Part shown: positions 32,150 through 32,173 of the stretch, one piece after another
Layout: every line of letters begins with the position of its first letter
Numbering within the stretch: the stretch's first letter is position 1
Source: Armatimonadetes bacterium CG2_30_59_28
Lineage (GTDB): Bacteria; Armatimonadota; Abditibacteriia; CG2-30-59-28
Length of the DNA stretch: 32,173 nt
Direction: 5' to 3'
Assembly (NCBI GenBank): GCA_001872605.1
Contig: MNXM01000048.1
Span: 1 to 32,173, forward strand
Notes under the pieces: model-generated
The model's input: only the letters and a program-made list of their open reading frames with translations
Told to the model about the DNA's origin: nothing
The model's database searches: none
Translations under genes and position numbers: made by a program

Positions 32150-32173
32150 ATTCTGTCTGTCGCCGCCTGCGGC

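Overview
The window looks like a chromosomal piece of a GC-rich, heterotrophic bacterium, most likely an armatimonadete (Armatimonadota) or a close relative. This is inferred from gene content, not from a marker gene. The best hints are a type IV prepilin-like protein whose N-terminal helix runs straight into [12 protein letters not shown], a pattern I associate with Armatimonadota, together with GH116, DUF4838 and GH99-like carbohydrate enzymes, a DUF4910/M28-type protein, and a very large peptidase-like/FtsX fusion beside an OPT-like transporter. There are no rRNA or tRNA genes and no CRISPR array. No transposase gene is present, but the window carries several non-autonomous or decaying mobile pieces.

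Layout. 0-5 kb (minus strand): a Gfo/Idh/MocA oxidoreductase, a four-helix-bundle (S23/IVP-type) gene flanked by inverted repeats, and three exported proteins with Gly/Pro/Ala-rich low-complexity segments (the genes at 1651, 2656 and 3922). Among these lies an AbrB-type antitoxin gene with a short, apparently truncated RelE-like partner overlapping its end. A 204-bp MITE-like element with 9-bp target duplications lies at 4.7-4.95 kb. 5-16 kb (minus strand): M24 aminopeptidase, M28-like/FtsX fusion, OPT-like transporter, RNase E/G and a DegT-family aminotransferase follow one another closely. They could be one transcription unit starting at a TATAAT promoter near 15.95 kb. 16-19.1 kb (minus strand): a SRAP (YedK/HMCES) protein, a GNAT acetyltransferase and a GT39-like membrane glycosyltransferase.

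19.1-27 kb is mixed. It holds a 17-bp tandem repeat, an Asp-box (BNR) propeller protein, and a nucleotidyltransferase/HEPN pair whose HEPN gene has an in-frame stop. A retropepsin-like aspartic protease, a GH99-like protein with a near-consensus promoter, an SDR dehydrogenase, a frameshifted prepilin-like gene and a DUF4910-like M28-related protein follow. 27-32 kb (minus strand): a GH116 glycosidase gene followed by a DUF4838 gene that is split by a 124-bp element inserted at a TA dinucleotide. A related element terminus lies upstream of GH116.

How the parts may work together (inference): GH116, DUF4838, the GH99-like protein, the BNR propeller, the SDR and the Gfo/Idh/MocA enzyme fit scavenging and conversion of complex sugars. 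The 8-16 kb block links an aminopeptidase, an apparently inactivated peptidase-like domain fused to an FtsX-type permease, and a peptide-transporter-like membrane protein, and is the best candidate for an uncharacterised multi-protein membrane system. Much of the rest shows ongoing gene decay: two insertions, one nonsense codon, one frameshift, a truncated toxin and a domain fragment.
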